Below are positions 26,494 to 35,480 of a DNA stretch of 64,000 nucleotides, piece by piece. Origin of the DNA: Flavobacterium sp. ACN2 (GTDB lineage Bacteria; Bacteroidota; Bacteroidia; Flavobacteriales; Flavobacteriaceae); contig NZ_MRCM01000011.1 of the NCBI RefSeq assembly GCF_002303885.1, positions 124,001 through 188,000 on the forward strand. The letters are read 5' to 3'. Below the pieces are notes generated by a model. The model made no database searches. It was not told the DNA's origin and saw only the letters and a program-made list of their open reading frames with translations. Each line of letters begins with the position of its first letter. The first letter of the stretch is position 1. The translations under genes and the position numbers were made by a program.

Positions 26494-28023
26494 TTATGAA
26501 TTAAATTTTTTAATTTCATAGAGATCGGATCTTCTGTCTTTTAATATTTTCACACTTCCATGTTCATGAAGTTCTTTCAGTAAATTTAAGTCAACATCTA
26601 CAATTAGGGTCATTTCTGTGTTTGGAGTAGCTTCTGCTTTGATTCCGTTACTTGGAAAAGCAAAATCGGATGGCGTAAATACAGAAGACTGCGCATATTG
26701 AATATCCATATTATTTACTTTCGGAAGATTTCCAACGCAACCTGCTATGGCTACATAACACTCATTCTCGATAGCGCGTGCCTGCGAACAATGTTTTACG
26801 CGAGTGTACCCGTTTTGAGTATCTGTTAAAAATGGTACAAACAAAATATTCATTCCCTCATCGGCTAAAAGCCTAGAAAGTTCGGGAAACTCAACATCAT
26901 AACAGATTAAAATTCCGATTTTACCACAATCAGTATCAAAGGTTTTAAACTGAGATCCGCCTTTCATTCCCCAATGGATAACTTCGTTTGGCGTGATATG
27001 AATTTTGGTATACATTTCTGATGTCCCATCTCTTTTGCATAAGAAACCAACATTATAGAGATTTCCGCCTTCTAGATAAGGCATACTTCCAGTAATAATG
27101 TTGATATTGTATGAAATGGCAAATTCCTGAAACTTTTTTCTAATAGGATCAGAGTGACGAGCCAGTTCACGAATGGCTTCTGCTTCAGACAAATGATTGT
27201 AATCGGCCATTAAAGGCGCAATAAACAACTCTGGGAATAAAGCAAAATCAGAACCATAACCCGAAACGGCGTCAATAAAAAATTCGGCTTGTTCAAAAAG
27301 CGCTTCAACATTATTAAGTGGACGCATCTGCCACTGAATTAATCCTAAGCGAATAATATTTTTCTTCAAATTAATCAGCTTCGGACTATCATCATAGTAA
27401 ATATTATTCCATTCCAATAGAACCGCAAATTCTTTCGATTCTTCATCTCCTTCCAAATAATTTTTGATGACTCTCAAAACGTGAAAATCGTTACTTAACT
27501 GAAAAGAAAGAACCGGATCGTACAATTCTTTGGTACGCACCTTTTCGATATAAGCTTTTGGAGACATCTTTTTGGCATGTTCTCTATAGTTCGGAATTCT
27601 TCCTGCAAAAACAATCGCCTTAAGGTTCAATTGTTCGCAAAGTTCTTTTCTTGCATCGTACAAACGACGTCCTAAACGCAAGCCTCTATAATTTGGATGA
27701 ATAAAAACATCTATTCCGTATAAAATTTCAGCATTCGGATTGTGGGTCGAAAAGGTATAATCGCCACTAATCTGCTGATAATTATGTCTTTTTTCTACTA
27801 ATTTTTCGTCAACAATAAGAGATAGGGCAGAGCCAACAACTTTTCCATCAACCAAAATTACCAGCTGTCCTTCTGGAAAAATAGAAAGAAGTCTTTCTAT
27901 ATCCTCAGATCTCCAATAAGAATCGGCCATTTCTGGATACGATTCGATCATCGATTTCTTTAATTGTTTATAGTCTTCTATTTCAAGATTTCGTAACTCT
28001 ACTTTTTTAATTTTTGCCTGCAT
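26494..28023 (-). CDS. fused GNAT acetyltransferase / carbon-nitrogen hydrolase
   Basis: 509 residues with two enzyme domains. Residues 1-200 form a GNAT domain with the CoA-binding loop RGLRLGRRLYDAR (113-125). Residues 224-505 form a nitrilase-superfamily amidase with the catalytic triad Glu265 (FPELF), Lys340 (YTKIHI) and Cys374 (ILICYDVEFPE). This fusion is known in bacteria as bifunctional GNAT/carbon-nitrogen hydrolase, but I know of no established substrate. One plausible logic is acylation and deacylation of the same amine. Both active sites look intact. First gene of a probable four-gene unit. Confidence 0.9.
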   Translation of the reverse strand: MQAKIKKVELRNLEIEDYKQLKKSMIESYPEMADSYWRSEDIERLLSIFPEGQLVILVDGKVVGSALSLIVDEKLVEKRHNYQQISGDYTFSTHNPNAEILYGIDVFIHPNYRGLRLGRRLYDARKELCEQLNLKAIVFAGRIPNYREHAKKMSPKAYIEKVRTKELYDPVLSFQLSNDFHVLRVIKNYLEGDEESKEFAVLLEWNNIYYDDSPKLINLKKNIIRLGLIQWQMRPLNNVEALFEQAEFFIDAVSGYGSDFALFPELFIAPLMADYNHLSEAEAIRELARHSDPIRKKFQEFAISYNINIITGSMPYLEGGNLYNVGFLCKRDGTSEMYTKIHITPNEVIHWGMKGGSQFKTFDTDCGKIGILICYDVEFPELSRLLADEGMNILFVPFLTDTQNGYTRVKHCSQARAIENECYVAIAGCVGNLPKVNNMDIQYAQSSVFTPSDFAFPSNGIKAEATPNTEMTLIVDVDLNLLKELHEHGSVKILKDRRSDLYEIKKFNS

Positions 28024-28200
28024 ATCGTAAGATTTATCTCAAATATACAAAAAACAATTTCCATTTACAAACGCTTACAAATAGTTACAGTCGATAGTAA
28101 ATAGTTAATAACCGACTGTCTCGTCTGAGCTTTCGCATCTTTGCCATGTTGAATTTGATAAACGATTCAATTTAATAGTAACATTAAAATAGTATACGCC

Positions 28201-28533
28201 ATGAGTGCAATTAGAAACAAAGTACAATTAATCGGGAATGTAGGGAATGATCCAGAAATTAAAACATTAGAAAGCGGTAGAAAACTAGCACACCTTACGA
28301 TCGCAACAAATGAGATTTATAGAAATGATAAAGGCGAGAAAGTAGAACAAACAGAGTGGCATCGAATAACTGCTTGGGGGAAAACCGCAGAACTTATAGA
28401 AAAGTATGTTGTAAAAGGTAAAGAAATCGCTGTTGAAGGAAAACTGACACACAGAAGCTATGATGATAAAAACGGAGAGAAACGTTATATAACCGAGGTT
28501 GTAATAAATGAAATTTTACTGTTGAGTAAATAG
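28201..28533 (+). CDS. ssb: single-stranded DNA-binding protein, short form
   Basis: 110 residues consisting of the OB fold only: NKVQLIGNVGNDPEIKTLESG, TEWHRITAWGKTAELIEKYVVKG and the closing VVINEILLLSK. There is no Gly/Pro-rich linker and no acidic DDDIPF-type tip, the part that recruits partner proteins in replicative SSB. It is therefore likely an accessory SSB rather than the main one. A GCATCTTTG box near 28136 is one base off the -7 consensus. Divergent from the GNAT-nitrilase gene. Confidence 0.9.
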   Translation: MSAIRNKVQLIGNVGNDPEIKTLESGRKLAHLTIATNEIYRNDKGEKVEQTEWHRITAWGKTAELIEKYVVKGKEIAVEGKLTHRSYDDKNGEKRYITEVVINEILLLSK

Positions 28534-28552
28534 CGTTTTTTTTTCGAGATAG

Positions 28553-29296
28553 TTAAACCCGACAGGATCCAAAACCTGTCGGGTTTGTTGTTTTTATAAA
28601 TGAATTAAAGTTCGAAACGCCATTAGCATCAGTTGTAAGAACTTCGCTCATATAATCAAAAAAAGGTCTCATGTTTTTGAAAGCATCCAATGCCAGTTCT
28701 AAAAACTGCGGACTCAAGACTTCTTCATCTGTAAAACGCTTAATGACCAAAAATTGTTTGAAACGAAGCAAATCAATGGCAGGATGATCAACATCAAAAC
28801 CTTTTGGCTTTGTTTTGAGCTGTTCTCCTTGCAAAGTGCCAAAATTGCTTTTGAAAGAATCTGAATTCAATATTTCTTGAAAGGTTTCTGGATCTTGAGC
28901 AAATTCGTTTCTTATTCGTTTTAAATCTGCGGCATTTGGTCCCCAGAAACCACCAGCAAAAAAGCTGTTTCCTTTTTCCAGATGAAAATAATAACCGCCA
29001 CGTCTTGCTGCAGTTGCTCTTGTGTAACTTCCTCCCCAATAATGCTTAAAAGGGGTTTTATCTTTAGAAAAACGAATGTCTCGATAAATTCTGTAAACGC
29101 TTTTCTTGCCCGAAGCATTTTCTAAAACATCAGTTTTGGAAAGTTCCTTCAGTAAAGCGCCTGCAAAATTTTCAATATGATTGAGCTCTATTAAATATTG
29201 TGGTTTATGCTCTTCAAACCAAGGTTTATTGTTGTTCTTTTTCAGTTCAACTAAAAAGTCAAGACTAGATTTGGGAATTGTAACAGTGTTTTCCAT
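28553..29296 (-). CDS. DUF2461 family protein
   Basis: 247 residues from the ATG at 29296 (MENTVTIPKSSLDFL); the frame runs open to 29380 but the extension overlaps a terminator and is unlikely. Family marks are LKKNNNKPWFEEHKPQY, KTPFKHYWGG, GGYYFHLEKGNSFFAGGFWGP and RFKQFLVIKRFTDEE. Function of DUF2461 is unknown. The final residues (PTGFGSCRV) are encoded by a palindromic repeat (28555-28586), so the C-terminus may be longer than in relatives. Confidence 0.88.
   Translation of the reverse strand: MENTVTIPKSSLDFLVELKKNNNKPWFEEHKPQYLIELNHIENFAGALLKELSKTDVLENASGKKSVYRIYRDIRFSKDKTPFKHYWGGSYTRATAARRGGYYFHLEKGNSFFAGGFWGPNAADLKRIRNEFAQDPETFQEILNSDSFKSNFGTLQGEQLKTKPKGFDVDHPAIDLLRFKQFLVIKRFTDEEVLSPQFLELALDAFKNMRPFFDYMSEVLTTDANGVSNFNSFIKTTNPTGFGSCRV
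28555..28586. repeat. palindromic repeat doubling as ssb terminator and 3' end of the DUF2461 gene
   Basis: AAACCCGACAGG pairs with CCTGTCGGGTTT around an 8-nt loop. The same palindrome family (with TAACAGG in place of CGACAGG) occurs after serS at 49318-49347. Confidence 0.85.
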
Positions 29297-29337
29297 AATT
29301 GAATTTAAAAATCGAAAGTGACTGCAATTTAAAACTA

Positions 29338-29369
29338 AAAAACCCACCAGAGAAATCTGATGGGTTTTT
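29338..29369. terminator. terminator after the Lys/Cys-rich mini-protein gene
   Basis: AAACCCACCAGA pairs with TCTGATGGGTTT with one mismatch and a 4-nt loop; A/T runs flank both sides. It lies 11 nt past the stop of the gene at 29380. Confidence 0.8.
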
Positions 29370-29379
29370 CTATATTGCA

Positions 29380-29565
29380 TTAAGCAGTTTTTTTGAATAA
29401 GTCAAACATAGGACAGCGTGAGCAGCGTTTCTTTTCGCTCTTTTTATATTTCTCGCAACAAGAAGATTTACAGTTTTCAATCTTCTTAATTTTATCAAGG
29501 ATATCTTTGTTTTTCTTTTTCTTTTTATCCTTTTTTTTGTCCTTGTCTTTTTCTTTCTTGCTCAC
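29380..29565 (-). CDS. Lys-rich small protein with cysteine cluster
   Basis: 61 residues. The first 30 are almost all Lys, Asp and Glu; the C-terminal half has Cys32, Cys36, Cys37, Cys48 and Cys51 in the pattern Cx3CCx10CxxCP, suggestive of zinc or iron-sulfur binding. I recall similar short conserved proteins in Flavobacteriia, with the ending KRCxRCPxFD, but no function. It sits 83 nt downstream of the ferritin gene on the same strand and has its own terminator, so it is likely real. The charged half could bind nucleic acid or membrane phosphate. Confidence 0.7.
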   Translation of the reverse strand: MSKKEKDKDKKKDKKKKKNKDILDKIKKIENCKSSCCEKYKKSEKKRCSRCPMFDLFKKTA

Positions 29566-29647
29566 TTTTTCCTCTGAATTTTAAAAACAGAGACAAATAT
29601 AAATCAAAAAAGTTATTTTTAAATGTTCTAAATAAACTTTAACTTTT

Positions 29648-30166
29648 TTATTTAGGATTGATAGCGATTGAACTCGTAACTGTTAATTGCTGAATATCAC
29701 GATCAAACAAATAAAGTCCACCTTTATCATCACCAATTAAGTTGATTTTATCTAAGATCGATTTAGCTGTAGCTTCCTCTTCAATTTGTTCAGAAACGTA
29801 CCATTGCAAGAAATTGTGCGTAGCATAATCTCTTTCTTCAAAAGTAATGTGCACTAATTCGTTGATAGATTGCGAAACAAAAAGTTCGTGATTGTAAAGC
29901 TCCTCAAACATCTCTTTGAAAGTAGTATAAGTTGTTTTTGGCGCTTTAAGATCTGTTACCTGAGCGTGTCCTCCGCGTTCGTTTACATACTTAACTAGTT
30001 TAAGCATATGTGCGCGCTCTTCATCTGACTGTGTGTACATAAATTGAGCGATTCCCTCTAATCCTTGTACTTCAGCCCAACAAGCCATAGAAAGATAAGT
30101 TTGCGAAGATTCTGCTTCTATGCGGATTTGCTTGTTTAAAGCTGATTCAATATTTTTTGCTAACAT
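29648..30166 (-). CDS. ftnA: non-haem ferritin
   Basis: Iron-storage protein of 172 residues from the ATG at 30166 (MLAKNIESALNKQIRIEAES); ten extra upstream residues are unlikely. Ferroxidase ligands Glu17, Glu50 and His53 (in DEERAHM) are visible, with further acidic residues in the third and fourth helices (EEATAKSIL). No haem Met of the bacterioferritin type is expected. A TAnnTTTG -7 box lies 27 nt upstream. Its downstream neighbour is the cysteine-rich mini-protein. Confidence 0.95.
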   Translation of the reverse strand: MLAKNIESALNKQIRIEAESSQTYLSMACWAEVQGLEGIAQFMYTQSDEERAHMLKLVKYVNERGGHAQVTDLKAPKTTYTTFKEMFEELYNHELFVSQSINELVHITFEERDYATHNFLQWYVSEQIEEEATAKSILDKINLIGDDKGGLYLFDRDIQQLTVTSSIAINPK

Positions 30167-30193
30167 AATAAGTGTCTTTTTTGTAAAATTAAG

Positions 30194-30201
30194 CAAAATT
30201 A
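30194..30201 (-). promoter_or_regulatory. -7 promoter box of the ferritin gene
   Basis: Minus-strand TAATTTTG, exact TAnnTTTG, 27 nt upstream of the chosen ATG; this supports the shorter ferritin start. Confidence 0.5.
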
Positions 30202-30351
30202 TTCATTTCATTTTTCTAAAGCTTGAAAACATTAGACTCTTGGATTAATTTCACTAGAATAATAGTAAGAAGTTAGGCTTTAGTTGTGTAGCATAAAAAA
30301 AGCCCCTAAGAAAAAATCTTAAGGACTTTCGAATCAAGTATTAAAAAGAAA

Positions 30352-31488
30352 TTATTTTACAATAAAAGTAACTCGTCTAGCTAATCTTCTAGCTTCGTCA
30401 GAATCTTTTTGAATTGATGTATCTGCACCATTTGCAACAACATTTAAACGAGAAGAAGCAATTCCAGCTTTTTCGAAAATTGTTTTTACGTTAGTAGCTC
30501 TAGTATAAGATAATTTTTCATTATACTCAGCTTTTCCAACTTGGTCAGCATAACCAACAAGGTCTAGAGATGCAGAAGGGTTTTTTCTTAAGTAATTTAA
30601 CACAACGTCAATCGCAGCTGTTGAGTTCTCGATTGGAGTTGTTTTATTGAAATCAAAATAAACACTGTAATATTTGTCATTAATCATTCTTCTGATTAAT
30701 TCGTTATCAGTTGCCTGAGGAGTGTTTATTTGTTTTTCAACAACTACTTCTTTTTGTGCAGGTATTTTTTTGATTTGTGCTTCAAGATCTGCTACTTTGT
30801 TTTCCAATGCAGAAATATCCACATTGTTACCTTCGCTTGAAGTTACAGTCCAGTCTGCATGTTTTGTATTTTTTCCTAAGTACACATTTAAACCAACTGT
30901 TCCGTTAAAAATCAAACCTGAGAAACCTCTGTTTTGACCTACATAAGCTCCGTCAAAGGTATGATCTTGTGATGCATTCAAAATTGTAGAGAAATCACCA
31001 GTTAAAGCAACTCTGTTTGATAATTTTATTTGTCCAGTTACACCGGCAATAAAGTTACCCACTTCATCTGCTCCTTTAAAGTTATCACTTCTTAATTGAC
31101 CATAACCAAAACCAGCATGACCTAATAAACCGACAGTGTTTGTCCATGTTTCAAAATTCATGATACGGCCTAAGTTAGCAACAGCTTGTAAATCTACTCT
31201 GTAGTTTTTTGAATCAAAATCGATAGAGTTGCTTTTTGAAGTAAAACTGTTGTATCCAAAATCGGCCTTTAAACCAAATTTGTTGTTGAACATATAACGA
31301 ACCCCTACTTCGCCAACCCAAGGACTTGGAGTACTTGTTGAGTAACCTGCTGAAAATGATCTTTGAGGCTTAGTTAGTCCGCCAGCTAGTTCTACAGACC
31401 ACTTATTATAGCCGCTATTGTTTTCTGTTTGCGCATGTACTCCTGTTAAAGCCAGGGCAAATGCAAGAGTCATTACAATTTTTTTCAT
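30352..31488 (-). CDS. OmpA family outer-membrane protein
   Basis: 378 residues: signal peptide (1-19), an N-terminal eight-stranded barrel (about 25-210, with YMFNNKFGLKADFGYNSF), a coiled-coil segment (DISALENKVADLEAQIKKI, about 225-243), and a C-terminal OmpA-like peptidoglycan-binding domain (about 270-375) with YFDFNKTTP, DLVGYADQVG and EARRLARRVTF. It anchors the outer membrane to the cell wall. The paired OmpA/barrel plan is that of the abundant Flavobacterium OmpA. Single transcription unit with a long leader. Confidence 0.92.
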   Translation of the reverse strand: MKKIVMTLAFALALTGVHAQTENNSGYNKWSVELAGGLTKPQRSFSAGYSTSTPSPWVGEVGVRYMFNNKFGLKADFGYNSFTSKSNSIDFDSKNYRVDLQAVANLGRIMNFETWTNTVGLLGHAGFGYGQLRSDNFKGADEVGNFIAGVTGQIKLSNRVALTGDFSTILNASQDHTFDGAYVGQNRGFSGLIFNGTVGLNVYLGKNTKHADWTVTSSEGNNVDISALENKVADLEAQIKKIPAQKEVVVEKQINTPQATDNELIRRMINDKYYSVYFDFNKTTPIENSTAAIDVVLNYLRKNPSASLDLVGYADQVGKAEYNEKLSYTRATNVKTIFEKAGIASSRLNVVANGADTSIQKDSDEARRLARRVTFIVK

Positions 31489-31645
31489 TGTTTCTTAATT
31501 TTAAATATTGTCCAAAACAACAATAAATTGTAAGTAAAAACTTTCTCTTAAAGACAAAAAAGTATTAAAATAGGGTAATTGGCAAAAATCCAAGCGATAA
31601 AAAATAAGGAAAATAAGAGCAAATAGGTTTTATCAACGAATTGGT

Positions 31646-33040
31646 TTAATTAAATCCGTCAGTAAATTTGCGAAGAACAAGCTGTTTCGCAACAATGTCA
31701 TAATAAGTTAAAATGGTGTAATTACTTAGTTTAACAGAATTAGGAAGAACTGCTTCTCGATGAGAATCTAAAAAGTAGAAGATTTTATCGGTAGCAAAAG
31801 GCTCGTGTGTTTCTTGTGTTGGTTCTAGTTTTTTGGTCCATATACTTTCAAAAAAAACAGAATAATTGGTCTCAACATTGTAATAATTGTTTGAAGGAAA
31901 ATCTCCAAAAGGATCGCTAAAATTAAAACCATTAATAGATACCGCATTGAAATCTCTTCCGCTTCCTCCTAGTGTGATAAACAGATTTTTCTCGCTTTTA
32001 TAAACCGAAACTCCGGCGTCAAGGGAAGATAAAGCTTTTAAAAATTTCGTTGTATTCTTTAACTTTCTGGGCTCACGATCTTCAATTTGCATTAGTAATG
32101 GGGAATTACTAAAACGAATGGTGTCTTTTTTTGAAACCGCAAAAGACTTTATCGATTCACCAGATTCATAATCTTTGATGTCAAGCAAAAGCTCATCGGC
32201 ATTAAGATTAATTTGATATAATTTATTCTCGTGATAATAAGAATTAGACGTTTTTGGGTTTTTATCTCCAACCGGTTTTAAAAATGTCTTTTCTTTTATT
32301 TCTAGGTTTTCTAAATTAATATCAAACAATTGCGTTTTTCTAAAGTTTTGATCTAAAGTTAGAATCAAGCGATTAGGAAGGGTATAAATTTTACTTTTGG
32401 CAGTAACCTTATACAACGGATTGTATTCGCCAGATCCCATCAGTTCTATTGGATTTTCAAACAAAATTTGATGAAATGTTTTAGGCTGGTTTTTCTGATC
32501 TATAAATTTGAAAGCGCTAAAATCTAAAAACTTTTGTTCGGCCATTCCGTTTTTAAAAATAAAAGCAATCAAAGCCTCTTTTGTTCGATCTTTCATCAAC
32601 AAATAGAAGTTGTTGTCTCTCTGATAATTTGTTATTAGCGAATTCTCTTCAAGCGGAATCTGAAATTTTAATGCTCTAGAGGTTTTGTTTTCCAGATAAT
32701 ATTTAATTAAAATAATTGATTTGTCTTCTTTCGAAAACCAATATAAAGTAGGATTTCCATCTTCGCTAAAACTGTAACCCATTAAAGATCTGTTTTGAGT
32801 ATACTGACGATTTGTAACAAATTTATCTCTAAGAAATAAAGCACTATTGTACTTTAATATCGAAAGGCTATCTGCACTGGCAGCAAAAAGAAAAACATCA
32901 TGAGTAATGGTATTTTCACCAATCATAATTTCAGATTGGCCAATTTGGTTTTTTAAATCTATTGCATAAGAAGTTAGTACTGTTTGACTTAACGAAACAG
33001 AACTAGAGATAAAAAACAAAAAAAGAAAAATTCGTTTCAT
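31646..33040 (-). CDS. secreted hypothetical protein
   Basis: 464 residues with a signal peptide (1-18, ending SSVSLSQ). The rest is beta-rich with recurring aspartate/tyrosine strand patterns (LIKYYLENKTSRALKFQI, NNFYLLMKDRTKEALIAFI), compatible with a propeller-like fold. No lipobox, no sorting domain and no catalytic motif are seen, so it is likely periplasmic or surface attached. No family recognised. A near-consensus -7 (GATTTTTG) is found just upstream of the ATG on the minus strand. Confidence 0.7.
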   Translation of the reverse strand: MKRIFLFLFFISSSVSLSQTVLTSYAIDLKNQIGQSEIMIGENTITHDVFLFAASADSLSILKYNSALFLRDKFVTNRQYTQNRSLMGYSFSEDGNPTLYWFSKEDKSIILIKYYLENKTSRALKFQIPLEENSLITNYQRDNNFYLLMKDRTKEALIAFIFKNGMAEQKFLDFSAFKFIDQKNQPKTFHQILFENPIELMGSGEYNPLYKVTAKSKIYTLPNRLILTLDQNFRKTQLFDINLENLEIKEKTFLKPVGDKNPKTSNSYYHENKLYQINLNADELLLDIKDYESGESIKSFAVSKKDTIRFSNSPLLMQIEDREPRKLKNTTKFLKALSSLDAGVSVYKSEKNLFITLGGSGRDFNAVSINGFNFSDPFGDFPSNNYYNVETNYSVFFESIWTKKLEPTQETHEPFATDKIFYFLDSHREAVLPNSVKLSNYTILTYYDIVAKQLVLRKFTDGFN

Positions 33041-33073
33041 ATGTTTTTGGGCGCAAAAATCATTCCGATTATT

Positions 33074-33703
33074 TTACTGATTCATAAGCTCTTGAAAAAG
33101 ATCTACAAACTGACCAACGTGCATTCCGTCCATTAAACCATGATGAACATAAACGGCCATCGACATAGTTCTTTTTCCAGTTTCGGAAACCATCATTTTA
33201 CCAAACGAAATTTTTGGACAGCTGTCTGGATACGTAAAACTGCGTGCATGAGTTATCGAACTAAAATTCAACCACGGAATTGCCGAAAAATGAATCAGAT
33301 TATCATCATCAAAAGATCTGGTAAAAAGTCCGTTTGTGTTTTGAATTCGCTCGATTTCGGTTAATGCAATTTGTTCGAATGTTTTAAAATCAGGATGATA
33401 TTCAATTAAAGAAAATCCGAACGTGCCATCTTCACGACCAATTGTTGCCGATGCATCAATTTGATTGTTAATGTATATTTTGTCTTCTGAAATTCGATAT
33501 TTAAAATTATCAATGGCGTTTACTGCAGCCAAAGTTTTATGCAAATAGAAAATGAAAAAAGAAGCGTTTATACTTTTTGCTATTTGATACGCTTTGGTGC
33601 AGTCAATTTCTACGGTGACTCCAAAAAAGGGTTCTTCCATTTGTTTGAAATGGGCAAAATGCTCTTTTCTATTCCAATTTTCTAGGTCTAAAAGTGTTTT
33701 CAT
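33074..33703 (-). CDS. chloramphenicol acetyltransferase-like protein (type A CAT fold)
   Basis: 209 residues, the usual CAT monomer length. Catalytic segment VHHGLMDGMHVGQF contains His188 and Asp192, corresponding to His195 and Asp199 of CAT-III. The N-terminus (DLENWNRKEHFAHFKQMEEPFFGVTVEID) and SFTYPDSCPKISFGKM are also CAT-like. Chromosomal CAT homologues in Flavobacteria may have other substrates, so drug resistance is a possibility rather than a conclusion. Its ATG overlaps the HAD gene stop (TAATG), giving tight translational coupling. Confidence 0.85.
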   Translation of the reverse strand: MKTLLDLENWNRKEHFAHFKQMEEPFFGVTVEIDCTKAYQIAKSINASFFIFYLHKTLAAVNAIDNFKYRISEDKIYINNQIDASATIGREDGTFGFSLIEYHPDFKTFEQIALTEIERIQNTNGLFTRSFDDDNLIHFSAIPWLNFSSITHARSFTYPDSCPKISFGKMMVSETGKRTMSMAVYVHHGLMDGMHVGQFVDLFQELMNQ

Positions 33704-34410
33704 TATAATAAATTCGGAACCACTTCTGCAATAGTTTCAAATGAACTAAAATGCTCGTGTTCTATAGTATGATTAATTTTTTCGTGTTCCCAAGTAGTAT
33801 GAAATGGAATATGAACAGCATAACCGCCAATTCCTAAAACAGGAAGAACATCTGATTTTAATGAATTTCCAATCATCAAAAATTCGTGTGGCTCAATATC
33901 TAAACGGCCTAAAAGTTTCTGATAATCGATTTCTTGTTTGTCTGACATTACTTCGATATGATGAAAATAATGCCCCAAACCAGAACGATGCAATTTGCTG
34001 TGCTGATCTTTTAGATCGCCTTTTGTAGCAACGACCAATTTGTATTTTCCTTTTAAAGCTTCAAGAGTTTCTTCAATTCCGTCTAACAATTCGATTGGTT
34101 TTTCCAATAATTCTTTTCCATATTGAATGATTTTTTCAATGACTTCAATCGGAATGGTATTGTTAGAAATATTCATCGCAGCTTCAATCATTGAAAGAAT
34201 GTATCCTTTGATTCCATACCCATACAAAGGCAGATTGGCAATTTCTATTTTGAATAATTCCTGCGAAATGCCTTGATGTGAAAGGTAATCTTCCATCAAA
34301 GCGCAAAATTTATGTTCGGTTTCCTCGAAATAAGGTTCGTTTACAAACAAAGTATCATCGGCATCAAAAGCGATTACTTTTAAGTTTGGTATTTTAGTTT
34401 TATGTAACAT
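33703..34410 (-). CDS. HAD family hydrolase
   Basis: 235 residues. Motif I AFDADDTLF gives nucleophile Asp16 and acid Asp18; motif II is LVVATKGD, and MIGNSLKSDVLPVLGIGG holds motif IV acidic residues. A helical cap of about 100 residues lies between motifs I and II. Similar proteins are small-molecule phosphatases (YjjG/phosphoglycolate type); the substrate is unknown. It is cotranscribed with, and overlaps by 1 nt, the CAT gene. Confidence 0.88.
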   Translation of the reverse strand: MLHKTKIPNLKVIAFDADDTLFVNEPYFEETEHKFCALMEDYLSHQGISQELFKIEIANLPLYGYGIKGYILSMIEAAMNISNNTIPIEVIEKIIQYGKELLEKPIELLDGIEETLEALKGKYKLVVATKGDLKDQHSKLHRSGLGHYFHHIEVMSDKQEIDYQKLLGRLDIEPHEFLMIGNSLKSDVLPVLGIGGYAVHIPFHTTWEHEKINHTIEHEHFSSFETIAEVVPNLL

Positions 34411-34529
34411 AATGTTTTTTGTTTCAAGTTCTGTTTGTTTCAGGTTTCAGGTTTTTCGCCACAGATTATTGAGATTAAAATGATTTTTAAAATCTGCTCA
34501 ATCTGCCAAATCTGCGTGAAACTATACTA

Positions 34530-35417
34530 TCAATTTTTAGAAAAAAGCCCTTTCAAAGAAATCGTTTTATCGTAAAACGTAATTCGGATTCCGAAAAGCA
34601 GAATGATTCCGCCCAAAACCATCTGTAAAGTTATTTGTTCTTCCAAAAACAACCAAGCTAAAATTGAGGTAATTACAGCTTGACTCAATAAACTTAACGA
34701 AACTCTTGTCGCGCGCATGTGTTGTGTGGCATAACTAATCGAAAGCCAAGCACACAATTGACAAATTACGGCTTGCAAAACCAAAACAAACCAGCCCATA
34801 TCTGTGAATCCTGTGAAAGGTTCGTTTAATGAATAACATAAAATTCCCAAATAAATACTTGAAGCCATTAAACTAATCGTCATAAACGAAAGAACATCGA
34901 CCTCTGAAAGGACATTTTTGCTTACCAAAAGGTAAATGGAATATAGAATGCCAGATAAAACGGCAAATAGAAATGCTTTATCGAAGTTTAAATCGATAAA
35001 AAATTCAAAACCGACCAAAGTGACCATTCCGAATAAAGCGACCAATGTTCCGATCCAGAAATTTGTTGCAGGTTTTGCTTTCAGAAAAAAGAAAGAACCA
35101 ACCCCAACCCAAACTGGAGATAAATTGGTTAAAAGTGAAGCCTGAGTCGCGCTTGATTCCTGAATAGCGATATTCCAAACGGCAACATCAGACGAAAATA
35201 AAACACCGCAAAGTATTGCTAAAAGTACAAATTTTAGTTTTGGAAGTTTAAAGTTTCCGCTAAAAAGTACATAAGGCAGTAACAGAACCACAGCAAAAAA
35301 CATTCGGTAAAAAGCCGAAATTAATCCTGGTGTTAAACGTAATTTTACCAATATCGGGAAAATAGATATGCAGAGTATACCGCAGATTAGGGCTAATCTT
35401 GGTTTGGTGAGTTTCAT
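34530..35417 (-). CDS. DMT superfamily transporter (EamA)
   Basis: 295 residues with ten predicted transmembrane segments in two EamA repeats (about 8-135 and 150-285). Typical segments are SATQASLLTNLSPVWVGVGS at the first repeat end and VSLSLLSQAVITSILAWLFL at the second. Inner-membrane exporter of small metabolites; substrate unknown. The gene is not coupled to neighbours (120-nt gap to the HAD gene). Confidence 0.9.
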   Translation of the reverse strand: MKLTKPRLALICGILCISIFPILVKLRLTPGLISAFYRMFFAVVLLLPYVLFSGNFKLPKLKFVLLAILCGVLFSSDVAVWNIAIQESSATQASLLTNLSPVWVGVGSFFFLKAKPATNFWIGTLVALFGMVTLVGFEFFIDLNFDKAFLFAVLSGILYSIYLLVSKNVLSEVDVLSFMTISLMASSIYLGILCYSLNEPFTGFTDMGWFVLVLQAVICQLCAWLSISYATQHMRATRVSLSLLSQAVITSILAWLFLEEQITLQMVLGGIILLFGIRITFYDKTISLKGLFSKN

Positions 35418-35480
35418 TGAATGAATTTTAATCGTGTATTATTTTTCAAAGATAACTTAGAAAGCGACTATTTTGAAAGG

